The notes beneath the pieces were generated by a model. It had not been told where the DNA came from. It did no database searches and saw only the letters and a program-made list of their open reading frames with translations. From contig VZRG01000766.1 in the NCBI GenBank assembly GCA_013397435.1, forward strand, positions 62,001 to 126,000: a stretch of 64,000 bases of DNA, given 5' to 3'. The position numbers and the translations under genes were made by a program. Shown here in pieces: positions 51,739-63,206 of the stretch; position 1 is the stretch's first letter; the number at the start of each line of letters is the position of its first letter. The DNA comes from Erythrocercus mccallii. Lineage: Eukaryota > Chordata > Aves > Passeriformes > Dicruridae.

Positions 51739-53031
51739 GGAAATGTTTTCCTCATTAGTCCCCTTTGAAACACAGAAGCCTGGGGCCAGATTCTCAGCTG
51801 TTACCAAAGAAGATGGCTCCAGCTCATCAGCTCCAGCTGAACGCTCAGTTTTCTGAAGGTTGCGGATCTGGCTAGGAGTTTTGCAGCCCATGTATTCCTC
51901 CAAAACGCTCCTTGAAGTTCCAAATGAAAGCAAAAGCAGCAGCCATACAGCTCTTCCCCTGCCTTTGTATGTTCTCCTCTATTACTATGTGCAAAGGAGA
52001 AATAATGGAAATCAAAGAAATTAATTTAGTTTTTCAAAAGTCAGTGGAAATCTGCTGGTGGCCTGAGTGAGGTCTCATGTCAGGAAGTGTCATCATCTCC
52101 AAAGCTGGGGCACAGGGGATTATTTTCTTTCTGAGGGGAACATTTCAGTGAGGCCGAGTCAGAATGTAACCTGCTCCAGAAAAAAAAGAGAAGGATAAAT
52201 GGAACGATGTTCCTGTATTAGTTGCTAACACATTTGGTTCCTCTGTTAAAGACGTATGACTGCCCAGACTGGCACTTGCATATGAACAGTACCTGCAAGG
52301 TTCATCCAGGAGCAGAGGTTGGTCTTCTGGAGACCAGGGCATCATCAGTGTCCCAGTTTCCCACCACCTATCAATAAAATGCCAGAAAAGCTCTGTGTGT
52401 TCTGAAGGTAAATTTTCCCACTGCAGATTCTTCAGGAAAACTTCTGTTTATGCTGTCATTCAAAGGCATCAAGCTAGAAAGGCCTTGGCTTCCTCCATAA
52501 ATTATCAACACAATTTAAATTTCTTTCTTAAGAAAACAGAACCAAGAGTCTGTTTCAATCTTAAGTGCTTCTGACTGTCATATCTGTATTCAATGCGCTG
52601 GCTACGAACTTGTAAACAGCTATTCCACAGAGTCATATCAGAGAGATTTGAATGTTTCCTTTTTTTTTTCTCAGCTAACTTCTAATAAAGTGTCCTAAAG
52701 TCACGGGCCATAGAACTTCTGATTAATGTGTACAGAATAGGTTGCCTCAGTGCCATAAAGAAACCAAAATGAATTACTGAGCAACTAAATTAACATTTCA
52801 GCTCTTAGATAAATATGTAAATGCAATTCTTGATTAAAATGGGAACTTCAGTGTCTTTCCCCAATGGCCATTACAATCCCCAACACCTGCAATGCTGCTG
52901 TACCTCGCTTCTGCAGTGACCATCTGTGACCTGGCTGGGGCAAGATGCACAGCAGAAAAGAAGTCACAACTGACAAATAAACAAAGGCTTTCTCCCTCCT
53001 CAACAGCCTTGGAGAGGAGAAGGGAAGCTGG

Positions 53032-53103
53032 TGACAGGCTTGCTGCTGTCATGAGTGAGCATAATGTAAATACATTGACAGGCAGAATCTGAGGTTTTGA
53101 CAG
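53032..53103. promoter_or_regulatory. cluster of four TGACAG (MEIS/TGIF-type) sites
   Basis: TGACAG occurs at 53032-53037, 53076-53081 and 53098-53103 on the plus strand, and as CTGTCA at 53046-53051 on the minus strand. Four sites in 72 bases is far above chance spacing for a 6-mer. TGACAG is the core bound by MEIS/PREP TALE homeodomains. Downstream AACAAAG (53386-53392) abuts ATTGTG, a SOX-like inverted arrangement. A regulatory role is inference. Confidence 0.3.
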
Positions 53104-53184
53104 ATGTAATACAGCTGCAAAGCCAGTAATAACTGAGCGTTAAACCCCTGCAGAGAGGGCAAAGCCCATCTCTGCTGGCATTCT

Positions 53185-53310
53185 CCTTATCCTCTCTCTC
53201 TCCCCCACCCTGCCTTTGTAAGATCTTCTTTGTGGTTTTTAGCTTTTTCTTCCACCTCCTTTCCCCTTTCTTCCTTTTGTGCTTTCCCCCCATCCCCCTC
53301 TCCCTCTTGG
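53185..53310. repeat. pyrimidine-rich tract (C/T)
   Basis: Runs of CTCTCTCTCTCCCCC, CTTTCCCCTTTCTTCC and CCCCATCCCCCTCTCCC on the plus strand, ending at a GGCAG near 53314-53320 that could serve as a splice acceptor. No supporting exon was identified. Confidence 0.6.
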
Positions 53311-55053
53311 GAGCCGGCAGTTTGGGCCCTGTGATTCTTCACGGTTCATTGGGTTTGCTTCGCAAGGCTTCATTCCTCCACATCAAACAAAGATTGTGAG
53401 GAGGAGAACAGAGGCTATAGAAAGGAGGTTACATCAGGCATGTTGTAGACAGCACCGAAATGCGTTTGTAACCTTGCCAGATGGATGGACAGCCCCTGCA
53501 CAGCAGGGACTCTCGAAAGCAGATTCAAAGTCATACATACCAGAGGGTGGGGAAGGGGACAGAGAGGCGGGATGTCAAATTTCCATATATTTCCATGAGC
53601 TTGCTGTCATTTCTGCCTAGCATGTCACTAGCAGCATGTTACAGGGCTTTCCTGCAATAGTCCTGCCTATTAAAAGAATGTCCTGACCTAGTTGCTTCAT
53701 TTCCTCCCCAAAAATCAAACACACACTCTGCAAAGATTGTAGATGCTGTCTGGAGCTGGTGAGAAGCATTCCCTGTCATGGTTTGCTGGTTTGTGCTTGT
53801 TGCAGTTGCTGTTCTATGCCGTGCAAAACAATTAAACAACTACAAACAGGGATATCCCTGTCACTCTTTGAGCTTATTGAGGGTTTGATTCAACACCATC
53901 CAGATATAAAGGAATATATTGTAAACAGGCAGCTGCTCGTCACGCTGGCAAGTCACACAGGTGCTCAAGTCCAGATTGCTCCAGTGCCTGTGGTCACAGC
54001 CCTGGCTGGATATCCACAGGGCCAAAAACCATTGAGAGGTCCATGAGGAAGAGCATGGACCAAAGAACTCCCATTGTAAGCACATCTGAGCAAGTGGCAT
54101 CATTAAAAATAGCAAATAAAAGTGTTCAACATTTGATATAAAAGGGGCTTTCAGCAATGGCCAGTCCTCAGTACTACTCCTCTGTCAGAGCTCCAGGGAA
54201 GAAGCAGCCTCACAGATACCCCCTCCCAAATTTGGTCTGTCTTGGACATGGTGGGCAACACAAGCCCAGCCCTCCGTCTCACCACCACCATCAGCTTTAC
54301 TCTATTGGAAACCAAATGGACATCTCTGCCTGGGGAGCCTTGAGGATGGTGATTTCAAAGCAGGGTTTACTCTAAGCATGCATTTTTCAGTGTTTCAAAG
54401 TGTGCAGTACTGACTGAGTCCCAAGATGGACTACTTTGCAGTCTGCACTGGAGGCTGAGCAGTGCCCTGCCTGCCCCAGAAGCTGAAGCTTGTAAGGGAC
54501 AAACAGAAATCTCCTTTCCTTTCTGCCAATTCCATGATACCAACCCCCACAGGGGAGCCTGCTCTCCCCTGCCCTGAGAAGCCAATGTCAGCAGCACTTC
54601 CCCACACCTCTGCAACTCACAGCTCCTTCACTGGCCTTTCAGGATACGCTTAGGGAACAAGTTTTTCTAATTCACATTCCACAGAACAATGTAAGGTGTG
54701 CCCTAAATCACATCTGCCAACCTTGGACTCTATAAGTTTATATGTCAACTAAGCCTTCCTGAGTTGTGATGCCAACAGGGAGATGGTTTAGCTGGGTAGC
54801 TGAAGTGCTTCCAGAACTCAGAAAAGCTCAGATTCTCAGCCACTAAATGCTGCTCTTAACTGGAGAGATACACTAGGAGAATGAATTTTCTCAATGTTTG
54901 TGCCCAAGAAGGGCAAGACATTTTTTTGAGAAATTCCTGTCTTAGAAGGTTTGACTAGTGTTTTAGTACCCAAAAATAATATAATATTATGTCTAGTATT
55001 CACTTTAAAATCAAGTCTAGTTCAATGCACTTAATTTATCTACTTGCAAAAAG

Positions 55054-55619
55054 AGTGCTGGTTTCAGCTGAGATAGAGTTAATTTTCTTCCCAGTAGCAA
55101 GAAGGAGAGGCTTGATATTACAGTGATATTTTTGTTATTGCTGAGCAGGGCTTACAGAGAGCCAAGGCCTTTTCTGCTTTTTGTATGACCACATTGGTGA
55201 GCAAATTTGTGGTGCATGGGAGGCTGGGAGGGGACACAGCCAGGTCACATGACCCAAAATGACCAAAGGGATGGTCCAGACAATATGACATCCTGTTCAG
55301 TATATAAAGGGGGGAAGAATGAGAAAGGGGGGACATTTTGAATGATGGTGTTTGTCTCCTCCAGTAACCATTACATATAATAAGGCCCAGCTCTCCCGGA
55401 GATGGCTGTACACCTGCCTGCTTATAGGAAGCAGTATATTAATTACTTGTTTTGCTTTTCTTATGTGCATGGCTTTTGCTTTTCCTATTAAGCTGTCTTT
55501 ATTTCAATCCATGAGTATTTTAGCTTTTACTCTCTCTGATCTCTTCCTTACCTCACTGGTGGAGGAGAGAGCGAGAGGCTGTGTGGGGCTTGATGGCTAA
55601 CTGGGGTTAAACCACAACA
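55054..55619 (+). mobile_element. solo LTR, family D copy 2 (avian ERVL-type)
   Basis: The second copy of the LTR at 49613-50194. It starts AGTGCTGGTTTCAGCTGAG (first base probably mutated from T) and ends GGGGTTAAACCACAACA with a proper CA. A clean TATATAAA box is at 55301-55308, and the usual ATTAAA signal has become ATTAAG at 55487-55492. The block GAGAGCGAGAGGCTGTGTGG before the end matches the U5 tail of the family. Flanks are A-rich (AAAAG and AAAAA), so the expected 5-bp target duplication is compatible but not proven. There is no proviral interior. Copy 2 has kept its promoter better than copy 1. Confidence 0.87.
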
Positions 55620-56564
55620 AAAATCAAGCTACTTTTGAGATATTTTTTCCTGTATTTTGTCTTATGCTAGTGACAACTATGAGTGCATGTGTGTGCTTGA
55701 GTTTAGCCAAAGTCAGCCAATTCTTTAGTAGGAAAAAAAATAATCTTGTTCTTTCTTATTCCACTGTCTACCTTCCTGCTCTTATTGCCACTTCTTGCTC
55801 CAGCAGCTGAAGGCCATAAAATTCACAGAATCCTCAAAAATTTACAAGATGAGCCTGAAGACAATAGGTCTTGTGGCTTAAGAGGGGTCAGCTGGGCCTC
55901 TGCCCATTTTTCCATACCACAGACTCTCACGTGCTCTGGCACATAGCAAGCTTCCCAGCTGCTTCTGCACCACTTCAAGGAGCTTAAAACAGGAACTTCC
56001 CTCAGAAGAAAAGGCAGTGGCTGAAAATGAGCAAGAGCATCAGAATGAGCCTGGTTTTACTTTTACACACACTGGCTTTCCATTGCTTTTCAAAAGGTAT
56101 TTCTTGTCTCTGTGGCACTCTTTAAAACAAAGAGTATCGGGCCCCTCAAGTGACTTCAGATGCTGCTGAAACATTTGTCACCGAATGTTAAAGCTGTTGC
56201 TTAATCACTTTACTCACAGCCAGATTCCTCCTTTTGCTTACAGAAATTTCTGCAGTCTGGTATGTGTTTTCAGGCAAGATCAAGCTGTTTTCCAGCAAAA
56301 AGGTCTTTTCAAACCTGCAGTCATGTCTTATTTGAACTCCAGCTGGACTCCTTTCTGAGTGCAACTTGTCATGGTCTACAACACTTTTATTTCTGTAGCT
56401 GTTGTTTTATCATTCATATTTGAAACTGACTCTGAGCCCCTCCCATTCTGTGCCCACATCACCTCCTGGTAGGAAGTGCTGGGAAATGGGGGCCACCACC
56501 ATGCCATGCTTGGTTTTTTTTGTAGTGCAAAGAATACATCAGGTTGCCATGTTGCATTACACTG

Positions 56565-56609
56565 TGTTATGTTATGCTCTGCTATGCTGTGTTATCTTAC
56601 GTTATGTTA
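56565..56609. repeat. imperfect pentanucleotide array (TGTTA)9
   Basis: Nine consecutive 5-bp units: TGTTA, TGTTA, TGCTC, TGCTA, TGCTG, TGTTA, TCTTA, CGTTA, TGTTA. This is a decayed microsatellite. It explains the cysteine/tyrosine/leucine-rich ORFs in this area. Confidence 0.85.
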
Positions 56610-57173
56610 CAAGCAGAACGCTGCAGCCATCTGTGCAGAGCTACAGCCAGGAATTGTATGATGCCATGCACGATAGACAGCTGGTTTGCCCAAATATCTG
56701 GTGAACACTTGACAGTCTGCTATGACTAGTTACTGTCTAACCACTGTTTCCTTCCCTCATTCACACTGGTTAAATGTCAGTAATAAGTCAAGTTAACGTT
56801 TCTGGGAATTACAATTTTTGAGATTTTTTTCACTTCACAGCTCCACATCGTCTGATTTTGCAAGGTAAACGACCAGTCCAGGATCCCTCTTACTGTCATG
56901 CGTGTGACATGTCTAATCTTTTTTTTTTTGAGTTGTATGTAGGTTTGATTTTTGTTGGGGTTTTGTTGTGGGTTTATTTTCCCCTTGTCACTTAAAACAA
57001 CAAAATTCAATTAAAGAATCTGCCTAGTAAGGGTTAAGAATCTCTCAGTGATAGTTTAAATAATCTTTTTTCTTCTTCCTAACTTCTAAATAATTTTTAA
57101 AACCCCTTCCCCTTATACCAGTGGGTATCTAGTGTAGAAGTAAATTTTTATTGATGTTTACAATAAACACTCT

Positions 57174-57219
57174 CTAGGAAATGTCAGTTCTTTCTGACTA
57201 GGAAATGACAGTTCTTCCC
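57174..57219. repeat. 24-bp tandem duplication
   Basis: CTAGGAAATGTCAGTTCTT at 57174 is repeated from 57198 with one substitution (GTCAG to GACAG) before diverging. Confidence 0.8.
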
Positions 57220-60200
57220 AGGATGTCTTTAGAGTGTTCAGAGCAAGCAAAAGTAGACAGGAAAGCCCAGGTACATCCCAAAATTTAATGCAGTATTGCT
57301 AACAGACGATCTAGTGTTTGGGGGCTGTGCACAGCCCATTTTCACTACATGCAGACATAGTTTGCAGAAAACTATTTGGCCATTTATCTACTATTGTCCT
57401 TTTTGGCTGTATTCATAAAGGGGAATAAAACAAAAAGAAATCTGCATACAAACAAGTTAGACACGGATGCAGTAACAGGATGTGCAAAATGTGTAAAAAC
57501 GGTGGGTAATTTCAGAGCTCACTGATAGAATAATCTGTTCATTTACACATGGCTACCACCCAGCAGTAGTGGTAAATGTGAATGGATAGAAAAAAGTATA
57601 GAAGAAAAAAAATCTGCAAAGTTTACATTGAGTTTGGCCATGTCAGCTGACCAAAGGGAGCCAGCAGAGCAAGTCACAGCCAGCTCAGGCAGCAGAAGGG
57701 GCTGCCCAGCACCCAGCCACTGCTGTCTACCACTGCCTGCACTGGGCTCCTCAGCCAGGGCTGACCATGCAGGGAGCAACATTTCTTTCCATCCACCAGC
57801 AGGTCCGCACCTCAGAGGAGAAGACTTTTTTCCCCAAAATTCCGGTTAATCCCGCTTGAAAAAAAAAATCACGGAGTCTACCAATTTATTCTGTATGTAG
57901 TTATGTAGTTATGTATACAGACAAACCAGTCACAGCAGAGGGAAACTAGATGAGTTCCAAAGCCCCAGATTTGGAAGATCTCAGCTCCTACTGAAATCAC
58001 TGGGATTTAGGCACCTATTTCTTTTTGGAGGTGATGAACCAAAGTATCTCCTGCATCTCCCACAGTTAAAAGAATTCCCAAACAGGAACAGGGCTGTAAA
58101 CTTAATTTCTAAAAGCAGCAGTGTACCCTGTCAAAAAACTCGTGTTATATTTCATTTGGTGCTTTCTCCAGAAATACTCTTAGCAGCTGTTGCAGCATCT
58201 TGGTTGGGATTCCTCTCACCTAACTTTAGTCTTCCCAAGTGAGGCCTCCAATCTGAATTTGATCCCTTGGCATCCCCCACAGCCAGGCAGCTCCTCCAGA
58301 TGGTGATTCACAACTCAGAAAATTTGGTGGGGGGAATTGCTGTGGCTTCATAGTTGAATCTGTTTCAAACAACTGGTTTATAAAATCCTGCTCTGAGAAA
58401 ACACCCTTTACCCCATTAAATATCACTGCATTTTGTTGTATGGAGCATGACACACACAGCAACCTTGATATAAACTAAAATAATTGTGTTTACTATTTGA
58501 GATTTCAACTGCTCAGGAGCTGTGAACCAGCAGGGAGCTGGCCAGGGATGGCCCCTAAGAGCAGGGTGCTGAGCTACTAGGGATTCCCAGGGACCCAAGA
58601 ACAGAAAATAACTAATGCTGTGGCCTCATTTCTGTCTCCAAGAATTAGGAGGAGCAGGGCAGGATGCTTTTATTTCAACAGCATTACTATTTTTGAATTG
58701 AGGGTGACAAAACCTGAGGCATCACACAAGCTGGAGATGGAGTCTTCATCATTACAGTAAAAAGGCCTTTCCTGGGCACAGGAGAGAAAAGGAGGATGGA
58801 GGGAATTTCTCTTTGGAGCCCATGGCATCCTCTCAGCACTGCAGAAGCCCAGCTGGGGCAGCCCATCAGAGCCAAGACAACTCCCAGGGAGACTAAAGAA
58901 ATGCAACCACTTCCTCAAGGAGCATTGGTGAAGTCCTCCATGCCACAGCTTTGTCACATCAACAAGCTCTGCTTAAAAGCAGCTTATCTCTCCAGGTAAA
59001 ATATAGGCCTCCCAAAACATTGAGTTCCTTCAGCTCTGGGTAAAAAGCAGTGTCTAGACCATACAAAGTTAAATTCTTTATTGTGCAGAGACACTTAAAA
59101 AGAAATGAGATTAAGACAAGTACCAAGATTTCTAGTAGTGTGGTAGACTGAGCCATTAACCTGGGCTCCTATTGTTGTAACTGTGTATAAGGACGGGATA
59201 TTTATGCTCATTCAGGCCACCTGAAGGAGGTAACTTAATTTAGCAGTTTGGTAGTAAAAGCTGTAATTAATCCTCTGACTTGCAACTATGGTGAATGGTC
59301 GTCAGCTGTCTCTAGTGATAAGGTGCTTCTGCATGGGACTAAGGAATAAGGCCAGCCCTGCTGGGAAGTGAGCTGGGACCTGATTGACTTTGGGTGCTTG
59401 CTGTAGACGCTGAGAGGTGCAAATGCAGTTTTCTGGATTGAGCTCCATAGACCTCTGCAAAAAATTACTGGTGTTTATTTCTACCTGCTAAACCCTTGTG
59501 CAACAGCTTGGCCACAATTAGGAGAACAGAGTATGGTAAGAGCTGGCTGCTGAAAGTGTTTGTGTCCTTTCTAATTGCATCTGAGCATTTCTTTAGCTGC
59601 CTGATTGGTAAAATCCTTTGAAAAGTATTATTTTCAGATGAGACAGTTGTATTTTGCGCGTTGAAGCTCAGGTGCTCTGATATTCAAGTTTGCAGTAAAG
59701 CTAAATTTGAGAGTAGTCTTTTTCTAGTCAGACTTTTCTTGACTAGTGAGGTCTGGGCACTTATCACTTTTGCTTGGAGGGACTGGTCCTAGCTAGGCTG
59801 AATTAAGTCTGCTGGAAGAGCTGTTCTTGCTTTGGCCTAAGGTAACTTCCCATTTCCCTCTGAAAGGCAATTATTGCTCCTTTTGAACTGATTTTTAATT
59901 TCAGCTTTTAGATCTCTTCCATGTGAAGAGGCTGTGTCCTCCTGGGACATGGCATTTCCCTTTCCTCAAACCCCAGCTCCTACAACCTCCCCAGCTGCTG
60001 CTTCCAGAAACTAACTTTTTCTCTGTGGATGAAGGGTCTCAGTCTGTTTCTCAGTGAAAATGCCCCCTCATTCTTGGGGGTCTGCCTGTGTAAATCGTGT
60101 GAGCCCCTGTGTGTTGGCCCAGGGCCATGTGGCAGAGGGGTATTTCCAAAAAGACTTTAAACTGGACAAGGGGAGGCAGAGAGCTGCTGGGGTATGACCA

Positions 60201-62283
60201 CTACCACAGCTGTGCTGTGCATATCTCAGCTTTGTGCTGTGGCTTCTACTCTGTTGGCAATTGAATTGAAATCAAAACATAACTGTGTTGCTCTGATGCT
60301 CTGGCTGCTAAATAGCACCATTGTGAATAAATCAGTGTTACTTCACAGAGTCGCTTTAATATGGCAGAATTGCAGCAATCAGGGTTTAAAGTTAGATTTA
60401 AGAGTATCTGGTAAAGAATCTGATTGGCATTCAAAAGAAAACTGCTCTTGTTCACTCTTTCTGCAAGTGAGTGTAAGCACCATCCAGAGGAATCAGCGGT
60501 GCTTGATGGCCTGGGTAACTCCTCATGCCTGCTCTGCCCCTGATTTTCACCCTGTAGTCTTTATCTAGACAATTTTGCTTCATGCTTTTCTTTTTTTTTC
60601 TAGTGTTAAGAACATATATTTCTTTGGTTCTCTGGTTCTGTGTGTCTGCTCATCTCACTGTATAAAGAGTCACATGGGCAATAAAGTACCTTGCCCTACT
60701 CAATGCCAAATTAGCCACGTTGAAGGAAAGGAAGTGGAATTGCTCCATAGCCAAAACTGCAGGGTGATAGTTGGAAGGATGTAGCAGGATTTAAACAGTG
60801 CCTCAAGATAACCATATCTTTTATCATAACAATGATAAATGATGCCCCACTCAGTATTGTTGCTACTGATGTCTGCTCTGTGTTGATCTTGGGTGCATCC
60901 CACTGTGTTTGCCACTGTTCCCGGAACACATCTTCACCATCTGCTGTAGCCTTTAACCAGACCATGCTCTAGAAACTTTGAACAAAAGAATTAGCCTACC
61001 CAGAGCCTACTCCCCCTTTACCATAGAGGGGTAAGGAGAGAAAGAGGTTGGTCTATCTTAAAAATAAAAACCCCTCAAGAGGTTGCTGTTGCTGGTTGGC
61101 TTGTGAGGAAAATGTGTACTCCAGGTGTGTCAGGTTAGGGTGGGCAGGGAGGGATGCTGGCGCTCTTGGCTTATAGAAGTGATAATGGGCAACAGGTAAG
61201 CATTTGGTGGTAAAGCCTGATCCTCAAGCACCTGCATAACAAAATTTCTGGCTTCAAATTACCCCAGCAATGCAAATGGTGACAAGGAGGGTTGATAAGG
61301 GGGCTACATGAATTTGCTTTTAAATGCCAGATTATCTTCCAGGTATTCTGTCTAAAACACTAGTTTTTCAGGCAGGTTGAGTGTCTGTGATACTAAGGTA
61401 GCTGAAGTTGTCAGGTTTTGGAACCTCTGGAAACTTTCACCATAAGGCCACAGATCCAGGACTCTTTTTTTTCCTCCCTCCCTTTATTAAACCCATAATT
61501 TTTTTTTCTCTCCACAGTTTGAAATGGGCACAGAGACTTTCCATGTAGGAGGAAAGTGAAAGAAATCAAGTCTCAGTCATGATATTGTGGGCACTCACAT
61601 TTCAATGAACTCTAGCAAATGGCCCTGTTAACAAATAAAAATACAATTTGTTGTTTCAACCTCTTTAAAGATGGTAGAAAAAACAAACCTCAACTTGCCC
61701 ATTTGAAAATGTTTTTTCTCTGCTGGGCATATGTTAATTAGGATTTTGCAGATTCTATCAAGAGTTGTTCTAGTTTTATGCAGAAGTGCCTTTAACTTCT
61801 CTAAAGTCACATTAGTATTGCCACTCAAAAATGAGGTCCGTGGCTAGATATGCCCCCTCAAAAATCACAGCATGTCACATTTTTATTGTTTTAAGGTAGA
61901 GATAATAAATACCTGAGACAATTTGATTTATACATTCATTAACAGACAGCGATGAACTAAAGCTTGGTTTAATTTTGGGGGTTTCTTAGTTTCTATGGAA
62001 GTTGCATAAAAGAACCTTTCTGTGTCAGCACGTGCAAATTTATTTTGGCTTTGCTATGGAAAGGCTAGCCTGTAGTTTGAGATCTTGCTGTGGTATGTTG
62101 GCACTAATCTGCTTCAATCTAGATCGGGCAAAATGAATCTATTGTCTCTGATCCTTAGGACAAATCTGTTGCCACTTATAACTGCCTGTAGGACAACTTC
62201 AGTGTAAAAGGCCTTTACGCTTCACAGCCTGGTTAAAGACATAGAGAATAGGCTTTTTGGGTGTTTTTTCTTCTATTTTTGAA

Positions 62284-62417
62284 CTAAGGAATTAAAGCTG
62301 TTCTTGGGATCTGGATATCCACAACACTAAGGTATTTCTTTCTCTGCCCAAAGTTAACCTGTTTGTACTGGAGCATTGTATGTTTTGAAATACGCACTTT
62401 TACCTTCAGTGCTATTC
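62284..62417 (-). CDS. candidate terminal exon, unknown protein
   Basis: On the minus strand a strong acceptor (a T-rich tract CTGTCTTTTTTTCTCAG ending at 62418) precedes an open frame of about 44 codons to a stop at 62284-62286. It reads GIALKVKVRISKHTMLQYKQ and continues with a basic, beta-type pattern ending IPRTALIP. No family was recognised. The frame begins in phase 1 (two bases complete a split codon). The upstream candidate exon at 62932-63206 ends in phase 0, and a direct join would meet a TAG at once. So either another exon lies between them, the frame here is not used, or the gene is broken or noncoding. This rests mainly on the quality of the splice acceptor. Confidence 0.2.
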
Positions 62418-62931
62418 CTGAGAAAAAAAGACAGTGTAAGGCAAAAGTGGGAATTGCTGGAGTGCTGTATTGGACCATGTACAGAATTGCTTGCATCAGG
62501 GTATTCCTGACATTCCCCTCATGCGAGTATAGAAGGGGGATGAAGAGAGCACACAGAGAAGTAAAATTCTGCCTTATCAGACTTCCTGTATAGCTTCAAA
62601 GTAGTATGACAAATAGTTTCCAGAGATCTTCTAGGTCAGCAATTTTAGAATCTTTACAAAACACCTTGGCTACAATAGATGTACAACTTGTGTGTCAGCC
62701 TTTGCTGGTTCAAAACTTCTGCCTATCAGTACAAGCATTTTCCTATGCTAAGCTGCCAAACTGGTTTTGTCCTGCCTGCGGAGTTCACCTATCCCAGCTT
62801 ACAAGGCCAGGCATGAGCTGGAAGAATCCCTGAACCTGTATGGTGTGAAATTCCCTCTCAAGTTTCATAAGCAAGATGAATATATTTGACTGAAATGCAA
62901 TGGGAATAACAGGCCAGGACACTTTTCTTAC

Positions 62932-63206
62932 CTGGCTCTGGTAAGTTTTTTCCTCAGAAGTTGCAAGGTATTTTGTGTATGTCTGGTGCTCTCTCACACT
63001 TTGCCGGTAAACGGCATCCTGGATAACAATCTGGAGTTGTCTGTCAACACCATTGAAAGCACTTTGGGTTTTGTTTTGGCAATTTACATGGCTCAGAGTT
63101 ACTTGCAAGAAGTATTCTGTGAACTTCCCTCTCCCCAGCCCACAGCAGAAGTCAGGCTCAAGGCAGGTTTGCCATCCTGCAAAGAATTTCATGTCGTCCA
63201 AAACTC
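62932..63206 (-). CDS. candidate internal exon, unknown protein
   Basis: On the minus strand an ORF runs through 62785-63249. Inside it, an acceptor-like TTTTCAG ends at 63207 (an alternative TTCTTTGCAG lies about 26 bases further in). An ideal donor CAG|GTAAGA begins at 62931. The enclosed 275 bases read as about 91 codons with a balanced, coding-like codon choice (many GAC, TTC, CAG and TAC codons). The residues include QLQIVIQDAVYRQSVREHQT and a cysteine pair (FCCGLG). The IQDAVYRQSVR stretch loosely recalls an IQ motif but the spacing is off by one. I could not assign a family. It could be an internal exon of an unlisted gene, a lncRNA exon, or chance. ORFs of this length do occur by chance in 64 kb, so the evidence is the donor and codon texture. 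Confidence 0.3.

Larger units (their letters stand above)
51739..55053. other. unique noncoding sequence with candidate regulatory region
   Basis: No gene recognised. A TGACAG cluster lies at 53032-53103, followed by a pyrimidine-rich tract at about 53185-53310 and SOX-like sites near 53386-53398. The 113-codon ORF at 53279-53620 starts within the pyrimidine tract and shows no known domain. T-run at 52661-52670. Confidence 0.5.
55620..62283. other. unique noncoding sequence, no gene recognised
   Basis: No exon or repeat family recognised. It contains a pentamer array at 56565-56609, a 24-bp duplication at 57174-57219, a small hairpin (TTTATCAT/ATGATAAA, 60820-60839) and T-runs near 56920 and 61500. 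ORFs such as 58670-58957, 60194-60568 and 61628-61828 have no recognisable domain. Confidence 0.55.

Noticed and set aside
56402..56729. Cysteine/tyrosine-rich overlapping ORFs
   Set aside because: They are translations of the TGTTA pentamer array in three frames.
61628..61828. 66-codon minus-strand ORF as a further exon of the candidate transcript
   Set aside because: It lies downstream of the candidate terminal exon stop, has no clear acceptor, and its length is expected by chance.
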